A stretch of DNA of 58,394 nt from Purshia tridentata. Its lineage: Eukaryota; Streptophyta; Magnoliopsida; Rosales; Rosaceae. The notes under the pieces were generated by a model. It was not told where the DNA came from. It saw only the letters and a list, made by a program, of their open reading frames with translations, and ran no database searches. Positions 25,201 to 37,521 of this stretch are shown here, one piece after another. The stretch spans positions 1-58,394 of the forward strand of contig QANT01006370.1 of assembly GCA_003254885.1 (NCBI GenBank), in the 5' to 3' direction. How positions within the stretch are numbered: the stretch's first letter is position 1; every line of letters begins with the position of its first letter. The position numbers and the translations under genes are program-made.

Positions 25201-26566
25201 CAAATTACTTAGTTGTGCCTCCACCCCAACAGAGTTATCAGTACATCTGAAATTTCCTCGCTTTAATTTTCAAATAAAAAAACATCATAAGAAACTGGAA
25301 TCCAAATTGGAAAACAGAAAGCATAAAAATAATTGGGTAGCTTAAAACAACCAATATGTAATTCAAATGGAAAGAGAAATGGTGCAGCTACTTTTCAACA
25401 GAACAGGAGTATATTAATGAAAACTGCAAGCATGTTAAATAATCACTAGATGCTATGGTGCTGGTTTGATGCAATGCTATAATAAATATAGAAAGCCAAA
25501 GATTTAGTTTAAAATTTTACCAGTCTGCGCATCAAACGTTCGAAGCACCAAAATGCATCTGCTTCATCTTCAAGAAGGATAATCATAGGGGAGCAAAGAT
25601 CACTCATTCCTGCTCAGTATGATAAAAAAAAAATTTTAAAAAAAATAATAATAAAAAATCAGAGTTTAGAACCAGTATTTTGCTGAAAAAATCAATATAA
25701 ACTGTTGTTACCTCCAAATGTGTGAGGATAGGTACCAAAATTCAATATAAGCAATATTTTTTTTCTTCCCATTCTAATGAAGCCTCAGTAGCAAATGATC
25801 ATTCATAAAATACCCACCTTGACAATAGCCGACATCTGTATCTATCCAGGCATACACAGCTAGAATATCCCAAAGTTTTGATAAGTTTTCTTGCTTCTCG
25901 TAAAACACCAGTGTCCTGTCAGTGCGAACAACATCAAGACCTGGCATATAAATAGAGTCAAACCGAAAAGTTATTTATCAAATGTAAATAATTGTTGCTT
26001 TCATCAACTATTGCAAGTAAGTGATGTAAAGAATTGCAATGTCATAAGTAGTTCACAAGCTAAATTCATCACATATGAGAGACACAGTGAAAACAGAAGA
26101 ACCAAAATAAAATTTTTAGAGTGAATCTTATGGAAGCGGAAATTAGAATTAAAAAAAAATTCCTTAAAATATTAATATATATATCACTAACCTATTTGAT
26201 GTAGAGTAAGGAGCCACTGGATTATTTTCTTGTCCTTCACCGGTTGCAAACTGTTAGCAGGGTTTGTACTTGAACCATCCCTGGCATTATCGTCCTGTCC
26301 CTTGTTTGGATTCATTTGTGAAAGTACTATTGGATCTTGAATGGGCTGACCTTCTTCAGTGATTACAGGGGCAGTAATAAACCTACCACTTCCAACAACA
26401 GGAAACATTTGGAGGCAGTCTTCCTTCCACCTAGCATATTGCACCCTGAAAAGGGCAAAGCATGATGCTTAACAAATTATACCCAATAATGGGACTGGTG
26501 AACAGTAGAAATATAGTATCTTAAAGGTTTATATGTATCTATGAAAAATCTCTAAAGAGGACATCC

Positions 26567-26602
<36 letters not shown>

Positions 26603-28274
26603 TTGTGGTCTAGATTGAAAGTATGGAACATAATGCCAAATATCTGGCAAGAAAACATACTATACATAAATTTGGAAATACACACAACCCACTCAAAATA
26701 AAGGATCTTTTTCTTGTGAAGAAAGTCTTTTGCTAGCATGTTTCCACATGCCAACTAAATTCATTTCCCAGTGTGCTACCCCACTAGGAAACATCAACAG
26801 ACTTAAGATAAATAAGTTTCAAGTAACCCATGTGAGGCAGGAAACAAGATATACCTTCGACGTTGCCGGATCTCCTTTCTCTCATCATATGAGCTCTTAG
26901 GATCATAACAACCAAGAAGGAACTCCCAAACTTCTCCTCTGATTGATGGATGGATCCCCTGATGGGCAAAAGTAATACATTATGCTAAGTATTAGCCTTG
27001 AAAATTGGTTAATTTGTCAAAAAAATTATTTGCAATTAAAGGCCTAGACATCCAAAAAACAGAGAAAGACAAACTACTACCAGACTTGAGAAGAAATAGA
27101 AGGTCAGGAAAGGAAGCATCTATGTCATTATGTGCAAAAATATTCAAAATAAAGTAAAGTACAAGTTGATCTGATTTTTCAATAAACCAATGGCTCAGTG
27201 AAATAATTCAGCCAGGCTAAGTGTTAAACATTCCTGTAGGAGCAACAGTAGGTTTTAATGTGATTCTAATATACAAAAGCAAATTGAGTGAGTTCAACTT
27301 TCTATATCAACATTCAAACCTAACCTATGTGGACATGTATTCATTAGGATTCTCAAAGATGTTATAATATTTGGTTGTACAAAAAGATTGATAGCTACAC
27401 AAGAACACAAACATGAATTTTACCAATATACCGAATGAATCAACACATACTAGTGCCAGCGACTGAATCATACAGTGAATTTTACCAATATTTGATTCAC
27501 TCACCCCGCGATGGATTCGACTTAAAGTCTTGCCTATATCCAGATACCCTTCTGGAGAGAATGCAGCCTGCCATTTTCTTACACTCAGAGTTTTACCTGC
27601 CTGCATAAGCAAATAAGAAAAAGGAGTTGAAAATGAAAAAAAAAAAAAAAACACATCATGGCATTGAGAAATTGAAATCATCTAGTAATTGGAATAATTG
27701 CAGACATTTTTTTTTTTGATAGCATACAGCACGCATGTAGGGATATATTTAGAGTTGCGCACAAGCAATCCAAGTGATAAGTGCTGCTAACCATAATCCT
27801 AAACACTGAACTAAGTATATCCCCAGCATACTACGAACCCACGAGATCCTGGTAACTGTGATCCTTATCTCCCAACTAATCATATGTATATCCTATATTC
27901 TCCTTGCAAAATTTAATAAGGTGAACAAAGCCATATAACATTAATCAGCAGGTTAAAGGGACAAGCCAGTTACTATAGAATTGCCCAGTGCACATTACTT
28001 TGTGATCCATATTAATTCACAAAGTCATGATCTTAATTAAAATCTAGCAAAACCCACTATCAATCTGATGCATTAAGCAAAATCTTGGTTTTCAAATTGG
28101 AAACAGATCCAAATTAAAACAATGGGCACCTAAAGAATCAACCTTTATATCAATTCCAACAATTAAATAAAGAGAAGAATGAACCTTGATTTTGAAGCGG
28201 GTTTTAGGTACATCAGTACACTCAGGACGGACTTCATAGAAAGAATCAGCAGGAGTATCAGCTGCTCTCCACAT
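22244..28274 (-). CDS. TBC domain Rab GTPase-activating protein (GYP7/TBC1D15-like)
   Basis: TBC proteins switch off Rab GTPases on membranes by supplying an arginine and a glutamine finger. Eleven minus-strand exons (28185-28274, 27505-27600, 26855-26958, 26192-26445, 25818-25940, 25521-25609, 25155-25260, 24545-24642, 23065-23334, 22418-22501, 22244-22258) join in frame to 442 residues. The last exon codes only AKKP and stop. The TBC domain starts near residue 60 (IHPSIRGEVWEFLLGCYDP). Both fingers are present: IGLDVVR at 181-187 (IxxDxxR, Arg187) and YCQ at 220-222 in VGYCQGMSDLCSPM. WCFERLMRRL, FRMLMVLFRREFSF and MMWALEYDPDLF follow. A Glu/Lys/Ser-rich insert and a helical tail end the protein. 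The target Rab cannot be read from sequence. Introns hold several repeats. Confidence 0.94.
23465..24095 (-). mobile_element. Repeat element with 33-bp-spaced palindromes in TBC intron 8 (copy A)
   Basis: Imperfect 20-bp palindromes with TTC(A/G)G...(C/T)(C/T)GAA-like ends start at 23895, 23928, 23961, 24041 and 24074, so neighbouring copies are 33 bp apart. Examples are TTCGGCTGTCGTCCACCGAA and TTCAGTGGACCAGTGCTGAA. The reverse complement near 23470 reads TTGTTGGGTATGAATGGAAT, close to ATGTTGGGTATGAATAGAAT at the end of the similar locus near 43660-43680. I infer two copies of one transposon family in opposite orientation. The outer borders are approximate and no transposase is visible. Confidence 0.5.
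24921..25083. repeat. Two copies of a ~65-bp intronic repeat in the TBC gene
   Basis: Related text of the form GGTATC(C/T)T(A/G)AAGG, then an AT run, then GAAAATTCTCTAAA starts at about 24931 and 25017. A third copy lies at about 26501-26572 in another intron of the same gene. Next to the first copy, at about 24775-24920, is an inverted repeat (CCTTTGGATCAAAATCCAAC against GAATTTTGATCCAATGGTTG), so this is probably MITE debris. Confidence 0.5.
25032..25052. repeat. (TA)n microsatellite in TBC intron 7
   Basis: A pure AT dinucleotide run inside the second copy of the intronic repeat. Confidence 0.9.
26571..26598. repeat. (GT)n microsatellite in a TBC intron
   Basis: About 14 uninterrupted GT units lie immediately after the third copy of the ~65-bp intronic repeat, in the intron between the TBC exons ending at 26445 and 26855. 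Confidence 0.95.
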
Positions 28275-30406
28275 TCCAATGCTCCAAAAACAGTTTCACA
28301 AAACAGACTTTTTCTTCTTTTCTCAACCAGCAGTCAGAACTGGAAGAACCCCTTGGAAAAAGATCAACCAACCAAAACCCAGAAGACAAAGAATTCCTCA
28401 GACCCTTCAGAGCAAGATTGCAAGGGAACCCAGATGAGTTAGCTGGCCAGACCAAGCTCCCATATACAAACTCCAAAACCAAAACAAACCCAACCAAAAA
28501 AAAAAAAAACCAAAACAACTGTTTTCTCCCTTCTTGTTTTTTTTTTTTTATGTTTCTGCGTTTCTCTTAGTTTTCGGTATTTTTCTATTAGTTAGGTGGC
28601 GTTAGGGGTGTGACTGATGATGATGGTCGTGGTGGGTATTACCCTGCCAAAGTAGATGGTTCCCCACCACACCTGAAAACAACCCCAAAATGGTTGTTAA
28701 TTTTTAACGTCCTCTAGTTTCTTCGTTTTCACTCACTTTTCACTGTCTAAATCTTGTAGAAACCGTACATTTCCTTCCCAAAATAAAAGGGGAAAACACC
28801 TATATACTTGGGTCTCATTCATTATTTTGTTTTGGGGTTTTATTATCTTTGTTTTTCACTGTATTTAGTAAATTCACCATTTTTGTAAACTAATTTTTAT
28901 TGGGTTGTGACTTTTTTTGGAAATGGGATTGGTAGTTTCTGCAGAAATTAGATTTGGATGGATGAGAGATTTTCTAGGCCATCACCTTCGCGGGAACACA
29001 GAAGCAAACAGAAGTTGAGACCGAGTCAAGTCAAATACAACGTGTGGACAGTGACCGAGTATGTATCGCTTAGATGGATTTTGGAGACTTGGAGTGGGTC
29101 AACCGTCATCTTGCAAGAAGCAGACTTTTAGCCTGTGAATCTCAAGCCCACAACAAAGAAACTTTATTTTCATCATTTCTTTGGTCGTTTGCAGCTCAGA
29201 TCATTGGTTTTGTCATTAATATTGCACATCACTACATTTTCTTTTACCTTCTAATATTAAAGTTGTCTCCAACGTCATGATTAAATTGTTTCATATGATG
29301 GAGCCTCCACATGTAATCTACTTTTTTAGAGCGAATGTGAGACTATTCACAGACCTAATATGCATGTCTCCACTTGAACATCAGTACGTTCACATGTCAT
29401 ACAACGTTCGCATCATAAAAAGTTTCTTAATATTAATGGTTTCACAAATATCGCAATAAAAGGAAAAGTTTCTTAATGTCCTAATTATTCATGATCATAT
29501 TAATTAATCATTTATTACAAATCTATGATTTATTTCAGAATTCTCTTCATTCTGTTTTTCCCTTTCATTTTCATTTCAAGCAGTTTGGTTCACCTGAACT
29601 TGACCAGTTTGCAATAACTTTGCCTCTGGACAAAGTGATGAAGATAATTTTCATCTGGAATGCAAATATCTGATAATTTAAAATAGGAGACTATAAATTT
29701 ACAGGCATATATACTGCAAAATGGGTACTAATATCTAGAGTGTTAATAGTTACAGTTGGTATAAAGAGAGGAAAAAGACTTCACATTTTAGTGAAAGGCT
29801 CAATTGATTTAAAGTAAGAAACAGAGATAAGGTAGACCAGATGATCTAGTTAGCGTAACTTTTTAGTGCTAGTTCAGAGCGGAGGAAAAGAAAAGGCTCA
29901 GCATTAAGTTCTCCCTGCAAATTGAACCTGCAGCTATATATATCAAATATGCAGAGAGAGAGAGAAAGATAGAAACCCCCCGCAGGCTCTGTGTGAATGA
30001 ATATTGTTAATTAATTAATTGTTTAACCCAGAGCACAAGCCATGAATAATAATATTCTTGATAATGGTCAAGCAAAGTATACATAAACCCACAGGACAAG
30101 TTAAATAAAAGTTCCAAAAAGTGCCCAAGAACCGCCTATTCAGCAAGCTCTTACGATCTAAAAGTGCACATATGCTTTGCATTGGAAGCTAAGAAACCCA
30201 AGTGAAAAAAAAGGAATAAGAAAAAGTTACAAAAGCTTCACTGACGCTCTGCAGCATGTAAAGGTTCCATTTCCATGCAAACTCTGCCTACAAAAACCCC
30301 TACTCATCACACCATTCATATCACCCTTCATCTTCATCCAAACTGAGGCTTTCACAGTCTTGGCACATTTGGTTTTGTTTATACCAATTTTCATTAATTT
30401 TCTGCA
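28275..30406. other. Divergent intergenic region between the TBC and ENODL genes
   Basis: This holds the TBC leader and promoter (from 28275 upward) and the promoter of the early nodulin-like gene on the other strand. It has A/T runs at about 28497-28550, a GA tract near 29953-29970, and otherwise AT-rich unique-looking sequence. No additional gene could be supported. Confidence 0.45.
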
Positions 30407-31683
30407 ATGGCTAACCCCATTAGTATTCTGAGATTGAACTACAAAACCAATGGAATGGTTCATGTACTGGGGCTTCTCTGTGTCTCTATGTTACTGCACA
30501 AGAGTGGTGCAACTGAGTTTACAATAGGAGGCTCAAAAGGTTGGAGTGTTCCAAATGATCCCTCTGCAATTAGGTATGATCAATGGGCAGAGGGCAACAG
30601 ATTTCAAATTGGAGACTCCATAGGTAATTAAGTCGATGCTTTATCTTAAATTTGGGCTCTATAGCCTCTATATGTCGGTTTCAACTCTCAACATATCAAT
30701 AATTTGAGGAAAGAATTATATTATATCTGCATTTCTATTTTATATGGATGCTGAAAGTCCAGAACCAGTTGCTGAGTTGATTGCAACATGCATTACTTAG
30801 AAAGTGGAAACTCATTATCAATGAACATATGTTGTCATCATTCATGTTCACAATCCATTGAGGATAATACAACCCAAGTTATAATATATATATATATATA
30901 TATTATAATATAAGAGTGATTCCCTCTTGTTACACATTCTGTCATGTCATGTTGTGCTAACTAGTAAGTAGTAACTACACATAGGCGGAGCCAACTCTAT
31001 AGGTTGGGGGCCTAAACATTCTTACTTTTTATCTGTGTTGGGTTGGACCATGGTCCAGGACCTCAAATAGTTTAGGGCCCTGAATCTGGGGGACTCTGTG
31101 TGAATATGCAGTCCTCATTCACAGTTTGTCAACATGACATGTATTTATCTAGTATTTAAGAGGTCATTTAAGGTGCACTTACTACTACCACAAATTCATG
31201 CTCCCTTAAAAATATTAATTTAGTTGATCAACTTGGATTGCAGTGTTCAACTACCCTGCTGGCCAAGACTCAGTGCTTCGAGTAAGCCAAGAAGACTATA
31301 ACAATTGCAGCACTGATTCACCTACAGCTGAGAAATTCAATGATGGCCACACTGTGTACAAGTTCAGCCAATCTGGGAAATTCTACTTCATCAGTGGTAA
31401 CAAAGACAACTGTATCAAAAATGAGAAGGTGGTGGTGATTGTGTTGGCAGATAGAAGCAATCAAACTGCAAATAATACTACCCAAACTGCTCCATCTCCA
31501 GCACCTTCTGATGAAGCATCTCCACCACCTTCACCGGCAGCAGGGACAGTTGAGATTAACCCGACTCCAGCTCCTGAAAGTAGTATCCCTTCTCCACCTC
31601 CCAGCGCAGCTTCATCAGTTTTCATCAGTTTTGTTGGGTCCATCGGAGCATTTGCTGCAGCCTCAACACTTTTACTACTCTAG
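30407..31683 (+). CDS. Early nodulin-like protein (phytocyanin fold, GPI-anchored)
   Basis: Early nodulin-like proteins are cell-surface arabinogalactan-type proteins with a plastocyanin fold that usually no longer binds copper. Two exons, 30407-30623 and 31244-31683, join to 218 residues. A signal peptide precedes the mature start ATEFTIGGSKGW near residue 35. Met17 (codon at 30455) is a plausible alternative start that would give a more standard signal peptide. The phytocyanin domain runs to about residue 136 and keeps the pair of cysteines (NNCSTDSP and DNCIKN). The positions that hold copper-binding histidines in true plastocyanin-like proteins are not His (GQDSVLRV and CIKNEKVV). A Pro/Ser/Ala-rich stretch (PSPAPSDEASPPPSPAAG) is a likely glycan-bearing region. 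A hydrophobic C-terminus fits GPI anchoring. It resembles the ENODL9 group. Confidence 0.93.
30884..30904. repeat. (TA)n run in the ENODL intron
   Basis: An alternating TA run inside a larger palindromic AT stretch (TATAATATA...TATTATAATATA). Further along the intron, at 30983-31100, is repeat-like text starting TAGGCGGAGCCAACTC. Confidence 0.85.
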
Positions 31684-32682
31684 TATGAATAATATTAGAG
31701 TTACCACATTTTGATTGTTTGTATCACATCTCTAATAGAAGTGAGAACCATTTATACAAATGAGTCTTACCTCTAACCGAAATGTGGTACTAAAATGTGG
31801 GATACTTGTTTCTTTGACAATTTCCTTATGTTTTTTCTCTTTTTGGGGTTTATTTTTTTCTTTTTACTTAAGGTCAGTATATACTGTACATTGAACTGGC
31901 TTTGGACTGGTGCTTGATATTCGTTTGTGGCAGTTGGGGAATAAGCCGACAGTGAAATACTCATTATTAGTGTGCTTGTGAGACTCCACCATAAAGAATA
32001 ATAAATGTAAATTTACATAAGAAATAAATTGATTTTAACACTGTATTGCATGCAATATTTTATTATCTGTTTGCATCTTTCTAATTTCTGGTGTTAAATA
32101 GTAGGAATGTACCTTCAAATTGTGCTTCGTAACACTAGATCAATTTGCAAATCGTAAATTTTGATAGAGTGAGCAGGCTCACGATTGTGGAGGCAATTTG
32201 TATACACATTTCTATATGATAGCATAACATAACATGTCAAACTGTGTAAACACTGTGTAACTAGTCTGGTTCTTAAACGGACGCAGCCCAAACACAAATG
32301 GCATACCACAGCATCTTTGGCTGTTTGTAAGTGTTAAATTTTGCCAAAACACGCCTGTCTATATTATACACTTCGGCTTAAAAGGTCACCAACCAATCAA
32401 TCAACCTTGCCTCGTTTGACAACCAAGAGAATCAAATCACTAATAATCGCATTATTTCCCCTATGGTTTCTGGAAATATATAACGTCAAAAGCTAATATA
32501 TATTGCATGCGATATGAAGCATAGAAATCACTTCTTGTATTGGCAACTCTAACGCAAAATGCGGCACTTGTCATCTGCTTCATTAAATGTTTTGTTTTTT
32601 GTTTGTTAACAGAGCAATCCTCATTAAATCAGGTATGGAAAATAAAGAATTCCTTGTACACTAAAGAAATTTAACGTATCTA
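31684..32682. other. Convergent 3' regions of ENODL and PDIL5-4
   Basis: The two flanking genes are transcribed toward each other across this 1-kb stretch, which should hold both 3' UTRs. AATAAA-like signals for the plus-strand gene occur near 31997-32005. No gene or repeat array was recognised. Confidence 0.45.
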
Positions 32683-35600
32683 TCAAAAGTTTTTGCCTAG
32701 CTCAACCTTCTTCATCAGTCTAAAAGTGTTGTGCAGAATCGAATCCATTATTCCTGCTACCTGGAACCCAAAGACAAGAATGAATTAGTAAGCACTCAGG
32801 AGAGTAAGTAGTAAAAAACCCCAAATCCCAGATACCAACCGTGAAAACGCCTCCAATAATGGCACACACATTCGTGATAAAATGTGAAAAGGATTTCTGG
32901 TTTTCTGTTATTAAAACCTGGTTCCAGAAGGCAAAGAAAAAGAAAGATAAGAAGCAATCAGAGTAGAAATCTAGTACAAAAAATTATACTGTTTGTTAAT
33001 CACCTGCATGGGCGAGAGCTCAAAATGGAACTTTGCAACAGGAATGTGCAGACTCTGCGCCAAACTGCTGTGGGCTGTGTACTCATATTCCTCCACTAAT
33101 TTATGAGATCTTCCTGTGATGACTTCCGTTTTAACTATTTGAAGGTAATGCTCTATCTGCAAATTTAATCATCAGAAAATGTACTTATGGAGAGCTTAAA
33201 TATTAGAGATTCTTCACAAGCCAAAGTAACTTCATCAATTATCTATTCACTTGTCAGTCAATAAATAATGAATACGTTGAAAGAAAATTACTATCAAAGA
33301 AGAGGAATCAATTCTATTAATTATTTTAATACTGGAAAAAAAAATTACACAAAATAACAGGAATCAAAACTATTTGTGTTATAACTCCATACAGAGAGGT
33401 TATGCTAATTAGGGCTGGTATCGGATCAAATACACCCAACCGAACTGACTGAATGCAGTCAGAATACCAAAAATGTCAACCGCAATCGATCCGAAAGTTG
33501 TCGGTATTCAACTGTCAGAGGCAGTCAATTTGGGTTGGTTGGTGTCGGAGTCAGTGGGGAGGCAGAGAGTGTGAGAGACTGAGAGAGACCGGTGGTGGTC
33601 TAAGAGAGATGCAGAGAGGGATGAGAGAGAAAGATCCATAGAGGGATGAGAGAGAGAGGTTCAGAGAGGTCAGAAAGGAATGAGAGAGATGCAAGCTGAT
33701 CGAGATGTCAGTAGAATCGGTAGGTGGACCATTCCAAACTTTCAGAACAGATGCAGAGAGGGATGAGAGAGAAAGATCCATAGACGGATGAGAGAGAGAG
33801 GTTCAGAGAGGTCAGAAAGGAATGAGAGAGATGCAAGCTGATCGAGATGTCAGTCGAATCGGTAGGTGGACCATTCCAAACTTTCAGAACCGACCTGGAC
33901 TCCGACCACCCTTGGTCGGCTGGAAAATCCAACCATCACCAAGCTTCCACAGTAAACCACAAAATCCAACACACCAAAGTCGGTCGGTTCGGTCAGTTTG
34001 GTCAGTATTCGGTTCATAATACCAGCCCTACTATTAATACAGGTAAATGGACTGTTTTAAATCTTCAGGGTGAATAAATATTCCAAAATTATAAAATAGG
34101 ATCATTCAAAAAGAGAAAATATATTCAAAATTTCAAAAGAAGGTACAGGAACAGATAGATGGGATCATTCAAATAGGATTTGGACCACAGAGAAATTCTA
34201 GAACGAAACATTATATATAGTGTTTAGTATTGTGTACCACCATCTTCATGCACCAATATACATACAACTACTAAAAATGCCTAAAATTATCATGCAAATG
34301 CAGCTATAGATATCTCTGATTTCATTCAGGCAAACATTGACGTGCTGATGAACAAGCACATAAAGAACATCAGAGAAGCAAAAATACTACCAAAATAGGA
34401 AGAATTATGTATAGTGAAAAACTTACTGTGACATTAGCACCCAAATCACGGTGATTTATGAAAGATCGACCATTCAACCTATCATGACTTCGACCAAGAT
34501 GAGGTACCAATCGCTTCACATCATCCATCACCTTAGGCGCAATTGTCCTTCCGAATGAAAGATGTGATATGATGTGAGACATGTTCATTTGAGAAGCATC
34601 GAACGAATGAGCCCCTGAATGCGCTGAAATGATAAGGTTTCCTGGAACCTGCACGGTACAGGAGAAACACATATCTAAATTCCAACTGAATAATAGCAGC
34701 TTAGAGCCTAAGAGTTGCTTTCTATGCTCAATTTACAGGTCAAAGAAATAACCAGAATTGTGAATATAATGCATTTTCTTGTAAAATATTATCTGTTAGT
34801 TTTTCACATTAACCATCAAGTGGAACTTAAAAAGCTTATGGAAGTTCTCTTTTTCCTTTTGGTAGGACACCTGAGGTACCAAATATACAAAACTGTAGCT
34901 TAGTTGCTAAACTGGCCAAAGTTTTATACATGAAGAATCCAAGATCAGCCACTGCTGTCATGACTGCACCTGTGGTTCTCAACTGTAGGGTGCACTTTTG
35001 TGTGTACTGCTTTGGTAACCTAAATGGGGCAGCACAAATTTCATTGAAATTTCTCTCTATTCATAGCAATCCCAAGTTTGTGAAGCACCTAAGGCATGCT
35101 TAGGGAGCGGAGGAAGAAAGCCAAGAGTTCTATGACAATAACAATTTTGCATATGATTACATGAAAACATGTCCAAGGTTTCTGTTCGGAAGATCACCTT
35201 CTTCACACGCACATATCCTTCAATTCTACATCCTCCTGTCAATGGTGCTGGTCTTTTTGCATTCTCAGTCCCATTGTCAGATTTACCCTCCAAAGATAGC
35301 TTTTGAGACTCCAGTGGGATAGGTGCAACCAGAGCTTCCATTGTCTGCAAGGGATGGAAACTTAGATCGGATGGCTTTGCAATCTCAATTGGGGCATTGA
35401 ATTAAAATTCCATCAAGAAGTATTAAATAAACTAGCTCAAAGTCAGTTAAACATGGACAGTCAGGCTAATTTAAACTTATTGATGCTTTACCTTAACCAG
35501 GCTCTCTGTATCTCGATCTCCATAATAAGAATCATGATCGTGGTGTCCATGGTCATCCCTGTGACAAAATGCCAGATAATGAGGTTGATTAGGGGAAGCT

Positions 35601-37479
35601 CAATATGTACAAGACATGTGGTCAAGCGGGAAAAGATATGATATGGGAATTTTTTTTTTTTCTTCTGAAAAGATCAGACCCCTTCCATTGAGGGACCCCT
35701 TAAATAAGCATATTTAAGGAATCTTTTGTGGGGTCCACTTCACATTGTATTTTGATGATCGGAACCGTCTAGTTTTTTGGTCTCCATAGAAGGATCGTCC
35801 TTGCAAAAAATGAGGTTAATCCGAAACCATTTGATCCGTTGATTAAATGGTTGTCATTTCAAGTATTTATCAAAAATCTTTTGTTCGTCTATTTATTTGA
35901 TCAAAGTTTGATAGCTTAATGGTTTCCAATTTGTCTAATTTTTTGCAAGGATGATCTGTGAATATTGACTTAAAAAATAGACAGTTCGAATCATTAAAAT
36001 ACTATATGTAGTGGGCCCATAAGGGATCCCTTAAATAAAATTATTTGAGGGATATAGAAGGGGCATGTTGAAAAGATAATATGATTTTTGAATTTGAGAA
36101 CCAAATGTCAATACAAGCAATCAGAGTTTAAAACTGAAACGATGAACTTTCTATGAGCTAGGACATTCACTTGAGAATGGAAAATACCCTAGATCAAGGG
36201 AAGAGGTGGGGAGAGAGAGAGAGAGTTTTTTATATACTGTTATCATCTTAAAATATAATATTAAGACTCCCAAGAGAAAAAGAAGGAAAAATAATGACAA
36301 CTTTAAAATAAATAAATAATCAGACATCACTTCAAAAAGAAGATAAAAGTCTGAAGAATTCTGTATCATTTACCTCACATCACTTCCTTTACGAAAAATA
36401 CGAATTGATGGATATCCTTGAATGTGATTCCTGAACGTTTTGTGGAAACAGTGTTAATAATAGTGAAAATAGGAAGATAGTTGTACATTAAGCAAACCTG
36501 AGAGGTAAGCAAAGAAGTATGTGGGGTAATGCTAAGGCAAATGATGTATTACTACTAGAGATGGCACATTGAAGCCAGCACATTGGATATGAAAAAAAAG
36601 TTCAAATGGTGGTTCAATTCCAGGATGCTAAGAGTGACAGCTAACTGTAGCAAACATACAATAATACCATGTAAAAATGCGTAGGACAGAGACATACTAA
36701 ACACATGAGCTCATCCATGTTCACACCCCAAGGTTAACAGTTCCCTCTTCAAGCAGAAAGACAGTCAAAACATACTCAAGTGTAAGCAAGAAACTATATT
36801 GATAAGAAGACTGAAATTAAGATAAAATCTAGGGCTCTACTTGGAATTTCAGAAAACTAGGTCCTAGTACTGTTACTGGAAAACCACCCCAGTTCCGGTA
36901 CTTGTAGGCTGTATAGAATACTTGTTTCAAAGTCTTCTTCAAACGTAAGTAGGTTCCTCTTTCAACTTTGAGTCTCCACCACTTTTTCAAGCAAGATTAA
37001 AAAAAAAAACCCCACCCTGATCATTTCAAGTTGAATTTATTGTCTCAATGAGATCGGATATTATAGTTTACAAAATTACAATTGCACTGCATTAAGTGCC
37101 TGTGCTAACTTGTATGCCCTGGGCTTTTTCCTTTCAGTTTTCTTCTCCACTGTAATTCACCAGCAACATTGGACTATTTCGGTTTCTTCAGTATAAGGTA
37201 TTAATATCACCAATGTATGTATGATTCCATTGTTTCAAATTGGGGGAAGAACGAAATAACATAAATACACTTTCAGATATTCTTTTATACAATTAATAAG
37301 AATGGTAAATGCATATGTTCATGATGAAAAGTAGGGCAGAGAATCAACTTTTATACCATAGAAATCAAGTAAAAATAACCAATCTAAAATATACCTCCTA
37401 CACAAGTCACCTTCTTCGGTACAATCCACCTTTGCCAAAAGGATACGTCCATCTATTTCTGGATCATATCTGTAACACA

Positions 37480-37521
<42 letters not shown>

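Noticed and set aside
33453..33932. Several GA/Ser-Leu-rich open frames on both strands
   Set aside because: They are products of the duplicated GA-rich minisatellite in the hAT-like element and are not coding.
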